NCBI GenBank assembly: GCA_003585845.1
Contig: NQOP01000006.1
Span: forward strand, 70,432 to 87,502
Reading direction: 5' to 3'
From: Bifidobacteriaceae bacterium NR021
Lineage (GTDB): Bacteria > Actinomycetota > Actinomycetes > Actinomycetales > Bifidobacteriaceae
DNA: 17,071 nucleotides
The position numbers and the translations under genes were made by a program. The notes beneath the pieces were generated by a model that saw only the letters and a program-made list of their open reading frames with translations, was not told the origin of the DNA and searched no databases. Position 1 is the stretch's first letter. Every line of letters begins with the position of its first letter. Positions 1-7,486 of the stretch are shown here, one piece after another.

Positions 1-1
1 G

Positions 2-12
2 TGACAATGTCA
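2..12. promoter_or_regulatory. Short palindrome overlapping a minus-strand -35 box
   Basis: TGACAATGTCA is an 11-bp inverted repeat with a one-base centre. On the minus strand, positions 8-13 read TTGACA, a consensus -35 hexamer. The matching -10 box would lie left of the window, so this may be the promoter of a minus-strand gene beyond position 1. Without the -10 box the call is tentative. Confidence 0.25.
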
Positions 13-55
13 ACCTTTTAGTGTTAATTCGGCGTTTCGTGCGGAAAAAATTTAA

Positions 56-77
56 CCCCGGCGTCCATGCGCCGGGG
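56..77 (-). terminator. GC-rich rho-independent terminator
   Basis: CCCCGGCG and CGCCGGGG form a perfect 8-bp stem around a 6-nt loop. On the minus strand it is followed by TTAAATTTTTT, while the plus-strand flank is A/G-rich. It therefore terminates leftward transcription, either the dcd mRNA or a separate small RNA. Confidence 0.72.
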
Positions 78-108
78 AAATAAAGGAGAGAAGAAAAGAA
101 TAAGTTTT

Positions 109-123
109 AGGTGCTTTGCACCT
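109..123 (+). terminator. Small hairpin with T-tract
   Basis: AGGTGC-ttt-GCACCT is a perfect 6-bp stem followed on the plus strand by GTCTTTTT. It could terminate a plus-strand gene entering from left of the window. It could also be the 5' hairpin of the candidate minus-strand RNA. Confidence 0.4.
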
Positions 124-183
124 GTCTTTTTGTCGACAATATTATATAATCACACTATTCTGAGCAGAACAGTAACGCTAACT

Positions 184-204
184 GATAATTACCTGAGAAT
201 TATC
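184..204. repeat. 7-bp inverted repeat downstream of dcd
   Basis: GATAATT and AATTATC are perfect inverted copies separated by 7 nt. Neither side carries a T-tract, so this is not an obvious terminator; it could be a protein-binding site or an mRNA 3' stabilising hairpin. A second small hairpin, TTCCTA-ttt-TAGGAA, lies at 222-236. Confidence 0.4.
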
Positions 205-240
205 TACTTTTCTTCTAAATCTTCCTATTTTAGGAATTAA

Positions 241-271
241 TTTTCTAAAAACGGAATCATTTTTCTAAAAA
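241..271. repeat. Two direct 11-bp repeats, 20 bp apart
   Basis: TTTTCTAAAAA occurs at 241-251 and again at 261-271, immediately after the dcd stop codon. The 20-bp period puts both copies on the same face of the helix. No function is apparent, and simple AT-rich composition could explain them. Confidence 0.4.
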
Positions 272-273
272 TA

Positions 274-855
274 TTATTCGCTTAAATCAGCGCGATAGAA
301 ATGCTCATACGAACGCGACGGAGTTGGACCGCGCTGACCTTGATAGTGTGATCCGTTAACAGCTGAACCGTATGGGTTTTCACATGGTGAGCTTAACTGG
401 AAGAAGCACATTTGACCAATCTTCATGCCAGGCCAAAGTTTAACTGGCAAAGTGCTAACGTTTGAAAGCTCCAAAGTAATATGACCTTCAAAACCTGGAT
501 CAATGAAGCCAGCTGTGGAATGTGTCAAAATGCCAAGACGACCAAGCGAGCTTTTGCCTTCCAAACGTGCAGCAATAGTAGCGTCAAGTTTTACATACTC
601 CCACGTAGCGCCGAGTGCGAACTCTCCAGGATGAAGAATCCATGGCTCGTCAGGAGCTACCTCGAACTGTTCTGTAAGTTCTCCCTGATTTTCTGCAGGA
701 TCAACATACGTGTAAGCATGATTGTTAAATAATCGGAAGAAACGGTCGAGGCGCACGTCAATTGACGCTGGCTGTACCATTTCCGGGGTCCACGGGGTCA
801 AATCAATGTGACCCTCATCATGAGCTTTGAGAATGTCGCGATCAGACAACAGCAT
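274..855 (-). CDS. dcd: dCTP deaminase, probably bifunctional dCTP deaminase/dUTPase
   Basis: Cytosolic enzyme of pyrimidine deoxynucleotide synthesis that deaminates dCTP to dUTP. In the bifunctional type it also hydrolyses dUTP to dUMP, the thymidylate precursor. The 193-residue length is normal for the family. The catalytic core is clear: S102 and R106 in the SSLGRLG motif, A115, and the general base E129 in LELSN, with the same spacing as E. coli Ser111, Arg115, Ala124 and Glu138. The segment [11 protein letters not shown] resembles the bifunctional mycobacterial and Methanocaldococcus enzymes, not the HVTAHRIDPGW of monofunctional E. coli Dcd. The C-terminal GQRGPTPSR matches the nucleotide-phosphate-binding tail. 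AAGGAG lies about 10 nt before the ATG. The gene stands alone between terminators. The dCTP deaminase call is firm; bifunctionality is inferred from the motif. Confidence 0.95.
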   Translation of the reverse strand: MLLSDRDILKAHDEGHIDLTPWTPEMVQPASIDVRLDRFFRLFNNHAYTYVDPAENQGELTEQFEVAPDEPWILHPGEFALGATWEYVKLDATIAARLEGKSSLGRLGILTHSTAGFIDPGFEGHITLELSNVSTLPVKLWPGMKIGQMCFFQLSSPCENPYGSAVNGSHYQGQRGPTPSRSYEHFYRADLSE

Positions 856-1062
856 GACGTCAAATCTCCTTGCAATAAAGCTTATACATCAGCAACTTCA
901 TTGTTCGCACGAAATATTTATTGCTATTTTGCGCGAAAAATACAATACGCACAATTGTAGCGCGTGCCGCGGTCTGTGAGTATGATGCAAGCTATTTCTT
1001 GAAAACAAATAAATATTCATGAGCAATAAGCAAAAAATTTTATAGAAAATAAAAACACAAAA

Positions 1063-1111
1063 CGCGGCACAGAGACGTAGGTTATGTAAGAAAACTACGT
1101 ACTGTACCGCG
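1063..1111 (-). terminator. Long hairpin terminator of the cation ATPase gene
   Basis: On the minus strand, CGCGGTACAG pairs with CTGTGCCGCG (one G-T wobble), and an inner ACGTAG/CTACGT stem continues after a small asymmetric bulge. TTTTGTGTTTTTATTTT follows. It sits about 45 nt past the ATPase stop codon and separates that gene from dcd. Confidence 0.85.
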
Positions 1112-1155
1112 TATTTATAAATCAGCTGATATTTTCTTAGCTAATTGCTTGCTTT

Positions 1156-4146
1156 TTAAGCAACTGCAGTTAAGGATTTAGCCGCTTTACGCTTAGCAAG
1201 AAAACGCAAGAAGCACTTTCTAAGTTCGGAAGCAATTAACACGACCATTGAAAGACCGAGGCACTCGAACCATTCCGTTACGCTCAAAGGAACAGTGCCA
1301 AATGGCTCGTTTAAGAACGGTATGTAAATTACAGCCAACTGAAGCACAACAGAAACTGCTATAGCACCCCAAAGCCAACGATTTGCAAATAAGCCTACAA
1401 ATACGCTTTGTGAGTCTGAACGAGATGCTAACGCATTCAGCATTTGCGCAAACACAAGAATTGTGAAGCCCATTGTGCGAGCGTGAGTAAGCTGAGCAGC
1501 GTGATCCATAATTCCAACAGAACGGTCCGTAAAGAATCCGCCTGCCAAATGCATATCCATGCCAATTAACGTAATAGCAGCCATGATTATGCCGATAAAT
1601 ACAATATCTCCCCACATTCGTCGGTCAATAACGCTATCGGTAAGCTTTCGAGGCTTTCGATCCATTACGTCGTCAGTTTGCGGATCAACGCCCATTGCGA
1701 GTGCAGGAGCTGCATCCGTAAGCAAGTTAATCCACAAAAGCTGAGTTGCGAGCAAAGGCAAAGTTACACCAACAGAGTTTGGCTGCGTAATTCCAAGCGC
1801 TCCAGCAAAAACAACGCCGCCGAAAACAGTACAAACTTCGCCAACGTTAGAACTGAGCAAGTATCGCAAGAATTTACGAATATTGTCGAAAATTCCGCGA
1901 CCTTCGCGCACTGCTGCAACAATTGTAGAGAAGTTATCGTCAGCCAAAATCATCTTGGCAGACTCCTTAGTTACTTCTGTACCGGTAATGCCCATTGCGA
2001 CGCCAATATCGGCAGATTTTACTGCAGGAGCATCGTTTACGCCGTCGCCTGTCATAGCAACAATGTTGCCTTGACGTTGAAGCGAAGAAACGATAGCTAA
2101 CTTGTGCTCAGGAGCTACTCGAGCGTACACGCTAGTTTTACTAATTGCTTCGTCAAAAGCAATGTTGTCGTCGTCGCGTGAGAGCAACTCGTCAAGTTCG
2201 TCGCCTGTAAGCGCATGCTCATCTTTTCCAATAATTCCAAGATCTCGAGCAATACGCGTAGCCGTAAGAGGATGGTCGCCTGTAATCATAACAGTACGGA
2301 TTCCAGCGCGATGAGCTTGAGCTACACTATCTCGAACTTCAATTCGCGGAGGATCAATAATTCCAACCATGCCGTTCCAAATCAAATCAGATTCTAGTAC
2401 GTCACTTTGTTCCGCGACGTCCGCGATTTGACCTGCAGCGTTAGAAACCATGCCATCAACTTTTGAAAGACTATCGACTTCAAGTGGCCTATAAGCCATT
2501 CCAAGCGTGCGGTAGGCTTCTCCGGAAAGACGCTCAACAGTTGCTAAAATATCTTCGCGATCGCCGTCAGTAAGCGGACGCACGGCACCAGCTACTGCAA
2601 TACGTGTGCAATAAGAAAGCAGCACGTCCGGAGCGCCCTTGGCGCAGACAATCAGATTTCCAGAATCTGACCCATCTTTAACGACAACAGACATACGTTT
2701 GCGTTCAGAAGTAAAAGGTACTTCCGCAACTCGAGTTAAATGAGCGTAACGCTTATCTGCCTTTGTTTTACGCGCTGCTACTACTAGCGAAACTTCTGTA
2801 GGGTCTCCCACAGGCTGCCAACTTTTAGTAGTTTCGTCATAGTGTAAATCGCCGTCGTTAGCTAAACATCCGGAGCCTAACGCGCCTAATACTTCTGTAG
2901 CAAGATTTTGCGGCACTGCTAAGTCAGCATCTGCAGAACCAATTAATATCATGCGACCTTCAGGCTTGTAACCGCTTCCTGTGAGCTGAACTTCGCCGCT
3001 AGGTGTTATTACGCGTTCAACAGTCATCTCGTTTCGAGTTAAAGTACCTGTTTTATCGGAGCAAATAACAGAAGCAGAACCAAGTGTTTCAACGGATGAA
3101 AGCTTTTTTACAACAGCATGATGCTTCACCATTCGTTGCACGCCAAGCGCAAGAACTACTGTCAAAATTGCAGCTAAACCTTCTGGAACAGCGGCAACAG
3201 CTAGGGAAACAGAAAGCAACAGAGAATCAATAATATCTTGAATACTGTGGAAGCCTTCAATCAGCCACATGGAAGCAAGAACAACAGCCGCAATAATGCA
3301 CACGGCAATTCCAAGAACTTTAGAAACGTGTACCATTTCTTTCTCGAGAGGTGTTGCTTCGTCATCTGATTTTGAAAGCATATCCGCAATTTTGCCAACT
3401 TGCGTGCGCATACCTGTAGAGGTGACTACAGCGCGGCCGGTTCCTTGCGTAACAGCTGTTCCGTTGAAAACCATATTTGTACGATCGCCTAAAGCTTTTG
3501 CAGACGAAAGCGTGTTCGGACGTTTGCTTACTGCCACAGATTCGCCTGTAAGGCTTGCTTCTGCTACGCGTAAGGAGGCTGCTGCTATAAGTCGACCGTC
3601 TGCAGACACAGCATCGCCTTCGCCAAGCACTAAAATATCGCCTGGCACAACTTCTGCAGTATTAATGCGCACCACGCTACCATCGCGCAAAACTGAAGTT
3701 TGCGGAGCGCTCATTCTAGCTAAAGCTTCGACTGCTTCTTCTGCTCGCGACTCTTGAATGTAGCCAAGAACTGCGTTTGCAATCAAAATAATGATAATTA
3801 CGATTGAATCAAACGGCAGAATCTCCCCACCGCTGTTTCCTTTATGTTGTGCGCGCTCAACAAACCACGCAATTGCAGAAATAATAGTTGCTGCAATAAG
3901 CAAGTAAACGAGAGGATCTTTAAATTGATCAAGGAATCGTTTCCATGCTGGAATTTTAGGAGCAGCAGCAAGCGCATTCGGACCGAATTGATCAAGTCTT
4001 TTTGCAGCTTCCTCAGAGCTTAAACCGCATGAAATATCTACGTTAAGTGATTTAGCTACTTGCTGAACATCGCACAATGATGGATCTTTGCTATTAGCTG
4101 AAGAGTCAGCTGTTTTATTGGATTGATCAAGAGTGTGATCAACCAT
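1156..4146 (-). CDS. P-type cation-transporting ATPase (P2A, Ca2+-type)
   Basis: Integral membrane pump of 996 residues that couples ATP hydrolysis to cation export, most likely Ca2+. Family hallmarks in order are the actuator TGES with E202, PEGL in M4 with E322, the phosphorylated DKTGT with D364, the TGDHPLTA segment, and the hinge TGDGVNDAP with D701. Ion-site residues match SERCA: E322 (M4), Asn and Glu of SSNVGEV (M5), and N807, T810 and D811 of NLLTD (M6). The SERCA M8 glutamate (E908) is a glutamine here, Q901. Site II is thus complete and site I altered, which suggests one Ca2+ per cycle as in plasma-membrane and many bacterial pumps. An Asn/Ser-rich N-terminus precedes the cation-ATPase N domain. 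The ATG is preceded by GGGGGAAGAT. The gene is monocistronic with its own terminator and divergent from rlmB. The family is certain; ion specificity is inferred. Confidence 0.93.
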   Translation of the reverse strand: MVDHTLDQSNKTADSSANSKDPSLCDVQQVAKSLNVDISCGLSSEEAAKRLDQFGPNALAAAPKIPAWKRFLDQFKDPLVYLLIAATIISAIAWFVERAQHKGNSGGEILPFDSIVIIIILIANAVLGYIQESRAEEAVEALARMSAPQTSVLRDGSVVRINTAEVVPGDILVLGEGDAVSADGRLIAAASLRVAEASLTGESVAVSKRPNTLSSAKALGDRTNMVFNGTAVTQGTGRAVVTSTGMRTQVGKIADMLSKSDDEATPLEKEMVHVSKVLGIAVCIIAAVVLASMWLIEGFHSIQDIIDSLLLSVSLAVAAVPEGLAAILTVVLALGVQRMVKHHAVVKKLSSVETLGSASVICSDKTGTLTRNEMTVERVITPSGEVQLTGSGYKPEGRMILIGSADADLAVPQNLATEVLGALGSGCLANDGDLHYDETTKSWQPVGDPTEVSLVVAARKTKADKRYAHLTRVAEVPFTSERKRMSVVVKDGSDSGNLIVCAKGAPDVLLSYCTRIAVAGAVRPLTDGDREDILATVERLSGEAYRTLGMAYRPLEVDSLSKVDGMVSNAAGQIADVAEQSDVLESDLIWNGMVGIIDPPRIEVRDSVAQAHRAGIRTVMITGDHPLTATRIARDLGIIGKDEHALTGDELDELLSRDDDNIAFDEAISKTSVYARVAPEHKLAIVSSLQRQGNIVAMTGDGVNDAPAVKSADIGVAMGITGTEVTKESAKMILADDNFSTIVAAVREGRGIFDNIRKFLRYLLSSNVGEVCTVFGGVVFAGALGITQPNSVGVTLPLLATQLLWINLLTDAAPALAMGVDPQTDDVMDRKPRKLTDSVIDRRMWGDIVFIGIIMAAITLIGMDMHLAGGFFTDRSVGIMDHAAQLTHARTMGFTILVFAQMLNALASRSDSQSVFVGLFANRWLWGAIAVSVVLQLAVIYIPFLNEPFGTVPLSVTEWFECLGLSMVVLIASELRKCFLRFLAKRKAAKSLTAVA

Positions 4147-4253
4147 ATCTTCCCCCTTGGGAGTGCCGCGGAGTAGTCAATAATCGCAATGCTAACGCTA
4201 TTTTTAGCGCTTTGTATTGTAACTATTGCGCGGTTGTGGAATATTGCAATAGT

Positions 4254-4281
4254 TTGCAACAATTAAGTACCGTTCTATTAT
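4254..4281 (+). promoter_or_regulatory. Probable rlmB promoter
   Basis: TTGCAA (4254-4259) and TATTAT (4276-4281) are separated by 16 bp, a good sigma-70-type match. Transcription would begin near 4288, giving a leader of about 85 nt before rlmB. Confidence 0.5.
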
Positions 4282-4332
4282 GCCATACAACGCGCCGAGC
4301 TTAGAATCAGCAAATTTTGTCGACTCCAGAAA

Positions 4333-4360
4333 GCTATTAATAGCAATGCCTCGGGGGCAT
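4333..4360 (+). promoter_or_regulatory. Palindrome and hairpin in the rlmB leader
   Basis: GCTATTAATAGC (4333-4344) is a perfect 12-bp palindrome. It is followed at once by the hairpin ATGCC-tcggg-GGCAT (4346-4360), which ends 14 nt before the rlmB start codon. Either could act as an operator or influence ribosome access. Function is not known. Confidence 0.35.
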
Positions 4361-4374
4361 GTGAGAATAGGAGT

Positions 4375-5370
4375 ATGACTACGAAAAAAGGACCGACCAA
4401 GGGGTCGGGTGGAAAACATCGCAATGCTTTACGCGGAAAAGGGCCTACTCCGAAGGCTGAAGATCGCGTGTATCACAAAGCTTATTTTGCTAAGAAGGCT
4501 GCTATTAAGCGCACGTTTGCGGATCCTCGTTTGGCTGCGCGCCGTCGCGTGGATAAGCTTGGTAGCGATTCAGACGAGTTGGTAATTGGTCGCAATGCTG
4601 CTTTAGAGGCTTTAAGAGTTGGAGTTCCAAGCACGCAATTGTATGTTGCTAATCGCATTGAGCACGACGATCGCACGCGCGAAATCGTGAAATTAGCAGG
4701 CATGCAGGGTTTGCGTTTGCTTGAAGCAGATCGCCTTGAGATGGATCGTATTGCACATAGCACGAATCATCAGGGCATTATTTTGAAAGTTCAGCCTTAC
4801 CAGTATCACTCTTTGCAAGAGTTGGTTGAACGCGCTGAAAAGAAGGCGCGCGCAATGGAAGCTGCTGATTCAGATTCTGCTCGCATTAATGCTCGACCAC
4901 TATTTATTGCTTTGGATGGCGTTACAGATCCTCAAAATTTGGGTGCTGTTATTCGTTCTGCAGCAGCTTTTGGTGCTAATGGCGTAATTTTGCCTGAGCG
5001 CAGAAGTGCTTCCGTAACTGCTGCCGCTTGGAAGGTTTCTGCTGGCGCTGCAGCTCATTTGCCGGTTGCTCGAGTTGTGAATTTAAATAAGGCAATTCAA
5101 GGTTTACGTGAGCGTGGATGGTATGCAATTGGTCTTGATGGCGGTGGCGATAAGCTTGTTGGAGAAACTGGCTTTGAAACTGATCCGTTAATTGTTGTGC
5201 TCGGCTCCGAAGGCAAGGGAATGAGTCGTCTTACGCGAGAAGCGTGCGATGCAATTGCTGGAATCCCAATTTCTAGCGCGGTTGAGTCTCTTAACGCTTC
5301 TGTTGCAGCAGGCATTAGTTTGTACGCTGTTGCTAACGCTCGTCGTTTGGCTGCATTGAATCAAAACTAA
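4375..5370 (+). CDS. rlmB: 23S rRNA (guanosine-2'-O-)methyltransferase, TrmH/SpoU family
   Basis: SPOUT-fold, SAM-dependent 2'-O-methyltransferase, most likely modifying G2251 of 23S rRNA in the cytosol. At 331 residues it is longer than E. coli RlmB because of a basic N-terminal tail (about the first 60 residues, rich in Lys, Arg and Gly). The SpoU substrate-binding domain follows (IGRNAALEAL to NHQGIILKV). The catalytic domain shows the three family motifs: motif 1 NLGAVIRSA, motif 2 VVLGSEGKGM, and motif 3 SLNASVAAGI of the knotted SAM site. The ATG is the only in-frame start. AGGAG lies just 1 nt upstream, unusually close, so initiation may be weak or depend on the leader. It has its own promoter and a strong terminator. 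TrmH-type tRNA specificity cannot be fully excluded, but domain order favours RlmB. Confidence 0.9.
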   Translation: MTTKKGPTKGSGGKHRNALRGKGPTPKAEDRVYHKAYFAKKAAIKRTFADPRLAARRRVDKLGSDSDELVIGRNAALEALRVGVPSTQLYVANRIEHDDRTREIVKLAGMQGLRLLEADRLEMDRIAHSTNHQGIILKVQPYQYHSLQELVERAEKKARAMEAADSDSARINARPLFIALDGVTDPQNLGAVIRSAAAFGANGVILPERRSASVTAAAWKVSAGAAAHLPVARVVNLNKAIQGLRERGWYAIGLDGGGDKLVGETGFETDPLIVVLGSEGKGMSRLTREACDAIAGIPISSAVESLNASVAAGISLYAVANARRLAALNQN

Positions 5371-5387
5371 AAAAATTTTCAAACTTT

Positions 5388-5431
5388 AAAATCACGCTTG
5401 CACTGTATTGTTACAGTGTTAGCGTGATTTT
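5388..5431 (+). terminator. rlmB terminator
   Basis: AAAATCACGCT pairs perfectly with AGCGTGATTTT (11 bp), and an inner CACTGTA/TACAGTG stem continues it. The hairpin starts 18 nt after the rlmB stop and runs into TTTTATTT. Confidence 0.88.
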
Positions 5432-5502
5432 ATTTGGTTGGGGCTTTTATTTGCTGAAGTTTAGCACTGATGCAATTTTAAAAGAAATAATTAAATAGAA
5501 AT

Positions 5503-7353
5503 ATGCATATTAGTGAAAATACTATAGAAGAAAATAAAACATTTATGAACGAAAATACTATTACGAATACGAATACGAGTACGATTGCTACAGATGCAAC
5601 TTCAAATACGAGTACTGCAAACACAAGTACGGATACGAATACTCCGAAAACAACAAAAACAACAAATAAACTATGGTTCGTAAAACATGCGCGCGCGCTT
5701 AGTTTTATTGCATACATGGCTGTCGTCGCAATAGTTACGTACTTCCATGAGCCGTGGTTCGATGAAGCTCAAAGTTGGCTTATTGCACGCGATTCTTCTT
5801 TTGTTGATTTGTTAACTCTTCGCCCACATTATGAAGGCCATCCACCGCTTTGGACTTTACTTCTTTCAATCCCTGCAAAAACAGGAGTGCCATACGAGAT
5901 AGGTCTTAAAGGCGTGCAGCTTTTATGCACTGCGCTTTTGGGTGGCTGGCTTATTTTCCGCGCACCTTTTAGTAAATTGGCTGTATTTTTGCTTCCATTT
6001 ACGTATTTTTTGTGCTTCCAATATGGCGTTACCTCGCGTCCATATGCTCTTCTTTGCGTAGCTTTGTTCATGGTTGCACATTATTGGAAACGATCTGATT
6101 CTAAGCCTTCTGATACTTGGAAACTCGCTTTGAGTCTTGTACTTTTATGCGCAATCAGCGCGTATGGCATTGCTTTAGCAGCAGGTTTTGCTTTAGCTTG
6201 GATTTGGCGAGCTGCAAAATCTGCAGGAATTAAAAAAGCTTTTGCTGAAATATTCTCTAACATTAACAGATTAGTAAGCTGGATAATTCTTGCTTTAGTT
6301 GGAATTGCAAGCATTATTTGCATTTGGCCTGCGTCTAACGCTTTTGCATCACGTGAAACATTCGACGGAAATTCTCCTCTTACGCAATTCTTGTCGTTTA
6401 TTTTCGTTATGCCATCAGAAAGCATGTTTACTCAATTTGCCGGCGATGTCTCTTTACGCAGACTCACACTAAGCGTACCTTCCGCGATTATTTGCGTTAT
6501 TATTTCGATTTTAATATGGGCTTTCGCTATAAGAATTGCTTATCGAAGGGGCATGCTTGTTTCTTTGATACTTCCTTACTTGACTTTTGCAGTAGTTGCT
6601 ACGCAGTATTTCACTTTGCACCACGCAGGAATCGTTTTTGCATTCTTCGTAGCTCAACTTTGGATGTGCATTGCGCGTAAGCCACTGGAATCTAAAGATA
6701 TTCCGGCGATTATTTTTAGGTTATTCAAAGCTGAGAATAAAAATACAAATAAGACTGAAAATAGCAACGAAAATAGCAATAGTAGATCTGCAAGTAAATC
6801 TGTTGGAAGCAAAGTTATTGCTGGCATTATTACTGTTGTTTTATTGTCCCCAAGCTTGATTTGGAACGCGTATTCGTGCGTTAACGATATTCGATTCGAC
6901 TATTCAGGTTCGCGCGCACTTGCGCAATTTATTAAGCAAAATCATGCTGAAAATAAGCGATTTGTAACGTCTTGGCTGCATCAAGATGAAAAAACCGATA
7001 AACAAGGTAATGTTATTGTTCCTGAATTTGAAGATATTCATCAATACTCGTGGCAGCTTATTACAGCAAATCCTTATTTCTCAAAGAATCTTATTGATTG
7101 CAGTTATAAGAATAGCTCGTTTATTACAAATGAGCAGCCATCTCAAGAACAGGCATCAAATGAAATGGATGTTTGCAAGGCAAAGAAAGAGCCAGAATTC
7201 TTTGTCACAGAATCAGATAAGCCTTGGTATTATTTTGTGTATTTAAACTACAATATTGACCATTATACTGAGCGTACTATTGCTAAAACAAAATCATCTT
7301 GGAAAGCAGGAACTTCAGAAGGAAGAATTATTGTATACGAGCGCAAAAAATAA
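5503..7353 (+). CDS. Polytopic membrane protein, GT-C glycosyltransferase-like
   Basis: A 616-residue membrane protein of unassigned substrate. Residues 1-58 form a hydrophilic, low-complexity tail of Asn, Thr and Ser. About ten or more hydrophobic segments follow from residue 65. After the first comes HEPWFDEAQSWLIARD (D87, E88), then a YEGHPPLWTLLL segment. An acidic pair in the first external loop followed by GHPPLW is typical of GT-C enzymes that use polyprenyl-phosphate sugars. A second Asn/Lys/Ser-rich linker precedes the last membrane segment, and the C-terminal 130 residues are soluble and probably extracytoplasmic. No clear Shine-Dalgarno precedes the ATG at 5503; M15 at 5545 is an alternative. 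Glycosyltransfer is inferred from motif resemblance only. The gene is monocistronic and converges on htrA. Confidence 0.7.
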   Translation: MHISENTIEENKTFMNENTITNTNTSTIATDATSNTSTANTSTDTNTPKTTKTTNKLWFVKHARALSFIAYMAVVAIVTYFHEPWFDEAQSWLIARDSSFVDLLTLRPHYEGHPPLWTLLLSIPAKTGVPYEIGLKGVQLLCTALLGGWLIFRAPFSKLAVFLLPFTYFLCFQYGVTSRPYALLCVALFMVAHYWKRSDSKPSDTWKLALSLVLLCAISAYGIALAAGFALAWIWRAAKSAGIKKAFAEIFSNINRLVSWIILALVGIASIICIWPASNAFASRETFDGNSPLTQFLSFIFVMPSESMFTQFAGDVSLRRLTLSVPSAIICVIISILIWAFAIRIAYRRGMLVSLILPYLTFAVVATQYFTLHHAGIVFAFFVAQLWMCIARKPLESKDIPAIIFRLFKAENKNTNKTENSNENSNSRSASKSVGSKVIAGIITVVLLSPSLIWNAYSCVNDIRFDYSGSRALAQFIKQNHAENKRFVTSWLHQDEKTDKQGNVIVPEFEDIHQYSWQLITANPYFSKNLIDCSYKNSSFITNEQPSQEQASNEMDVCKAKKEPEFFVTESDKPWYYFVYLNYNIDHYTERTIAKTKSSWKAGTSEGRIIVYERKK

Positions 7354-7398
7354 TTAGCGCATTTATATAAATATTTAAATATATTTATTTACATTATG

Positions 7399-7442
7399 AA
7401 AATGCCCCTGCGTAAGTTAAGTAACTTATTTAGGGGCATTTT
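7399..7442. terminator. Bidirectional terminator between convergent genes
   Basis: AAAATGCCCCT and AGGGGCATTTT pair over 11 bp, enclosing a second perfect stem TAAGTTA-AG-TAACTTA. T-tracts lie on both outer sides, so it can stop the membrane-protein transcript (plus) and the htrA transcript (minus). Confidence 0.88.
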
Positions 7443-7449
7443 TATTACA

Positions 7450-7476
7450 ATGTTTTACTTTTTAATAGTAAAACAT
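7450..7476 (-). terminator. Second hairpin after htrA
   Basis: ATGTTTTACT and AGTAAAACAT form a perfect 10-bp inverted repeat with a 7-nt loop, starting 10 nt past the htrA stop codon. It lacks a good T-tract, so it may protect the htrA 3' end or assist the main terminator just beyond. Confidence 0.5.
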
Positions 7477-7486
7477 GCGGTTTTAT

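Larger units (their letters stand above)
45..134 (-). ncRNA. Candidate small RNA (unrecognised)
   Basis: Read on the minus strand, a TATAAT box (plus positions 141-146) would place a start near 134. The transcript would open with the hairpin AGGTGC-aaa-GCACCT (109-123). A CU-rich, apparently unpaired linker of about 31 nt follows and contains CTCCTTT (82-88), complementary to a Shine-Dalgarno. It closes with an 8-bp GC-only hairpin (56-77) and a T-rich tail. That is the usual layout of a trans-acting sRNA. The -35 region (TTCTGC, 17-bp spacing) is poor, and the parts could instead be unrelated terminators. No known RNA family was recognised. Confidence 0.28.

Noticed and set aside
1678..2100. 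140-residue ORF antisense to the cation ATPase
   Set aside because: Shadow of a well-supported conserved gene; Cys/Asn/Arg-rich composition without any domain.
4147..4374. Metal or Ca2+-sensing riboswitch (yybP-ykoY-like) before the ATPase
   Set aside because: The conserved loops of that class are not visible in the minus-strand leader; only a short AGCG/CGCT hairpin was seen.
5478..5717. 79-residue hydrophobic minus-strand ORF
   Set aside because: It is the antisense of the Asn/Thr repeat tail of the membrane-protein gene; the Val/Phe-rich composition is an artefact of that repeat.
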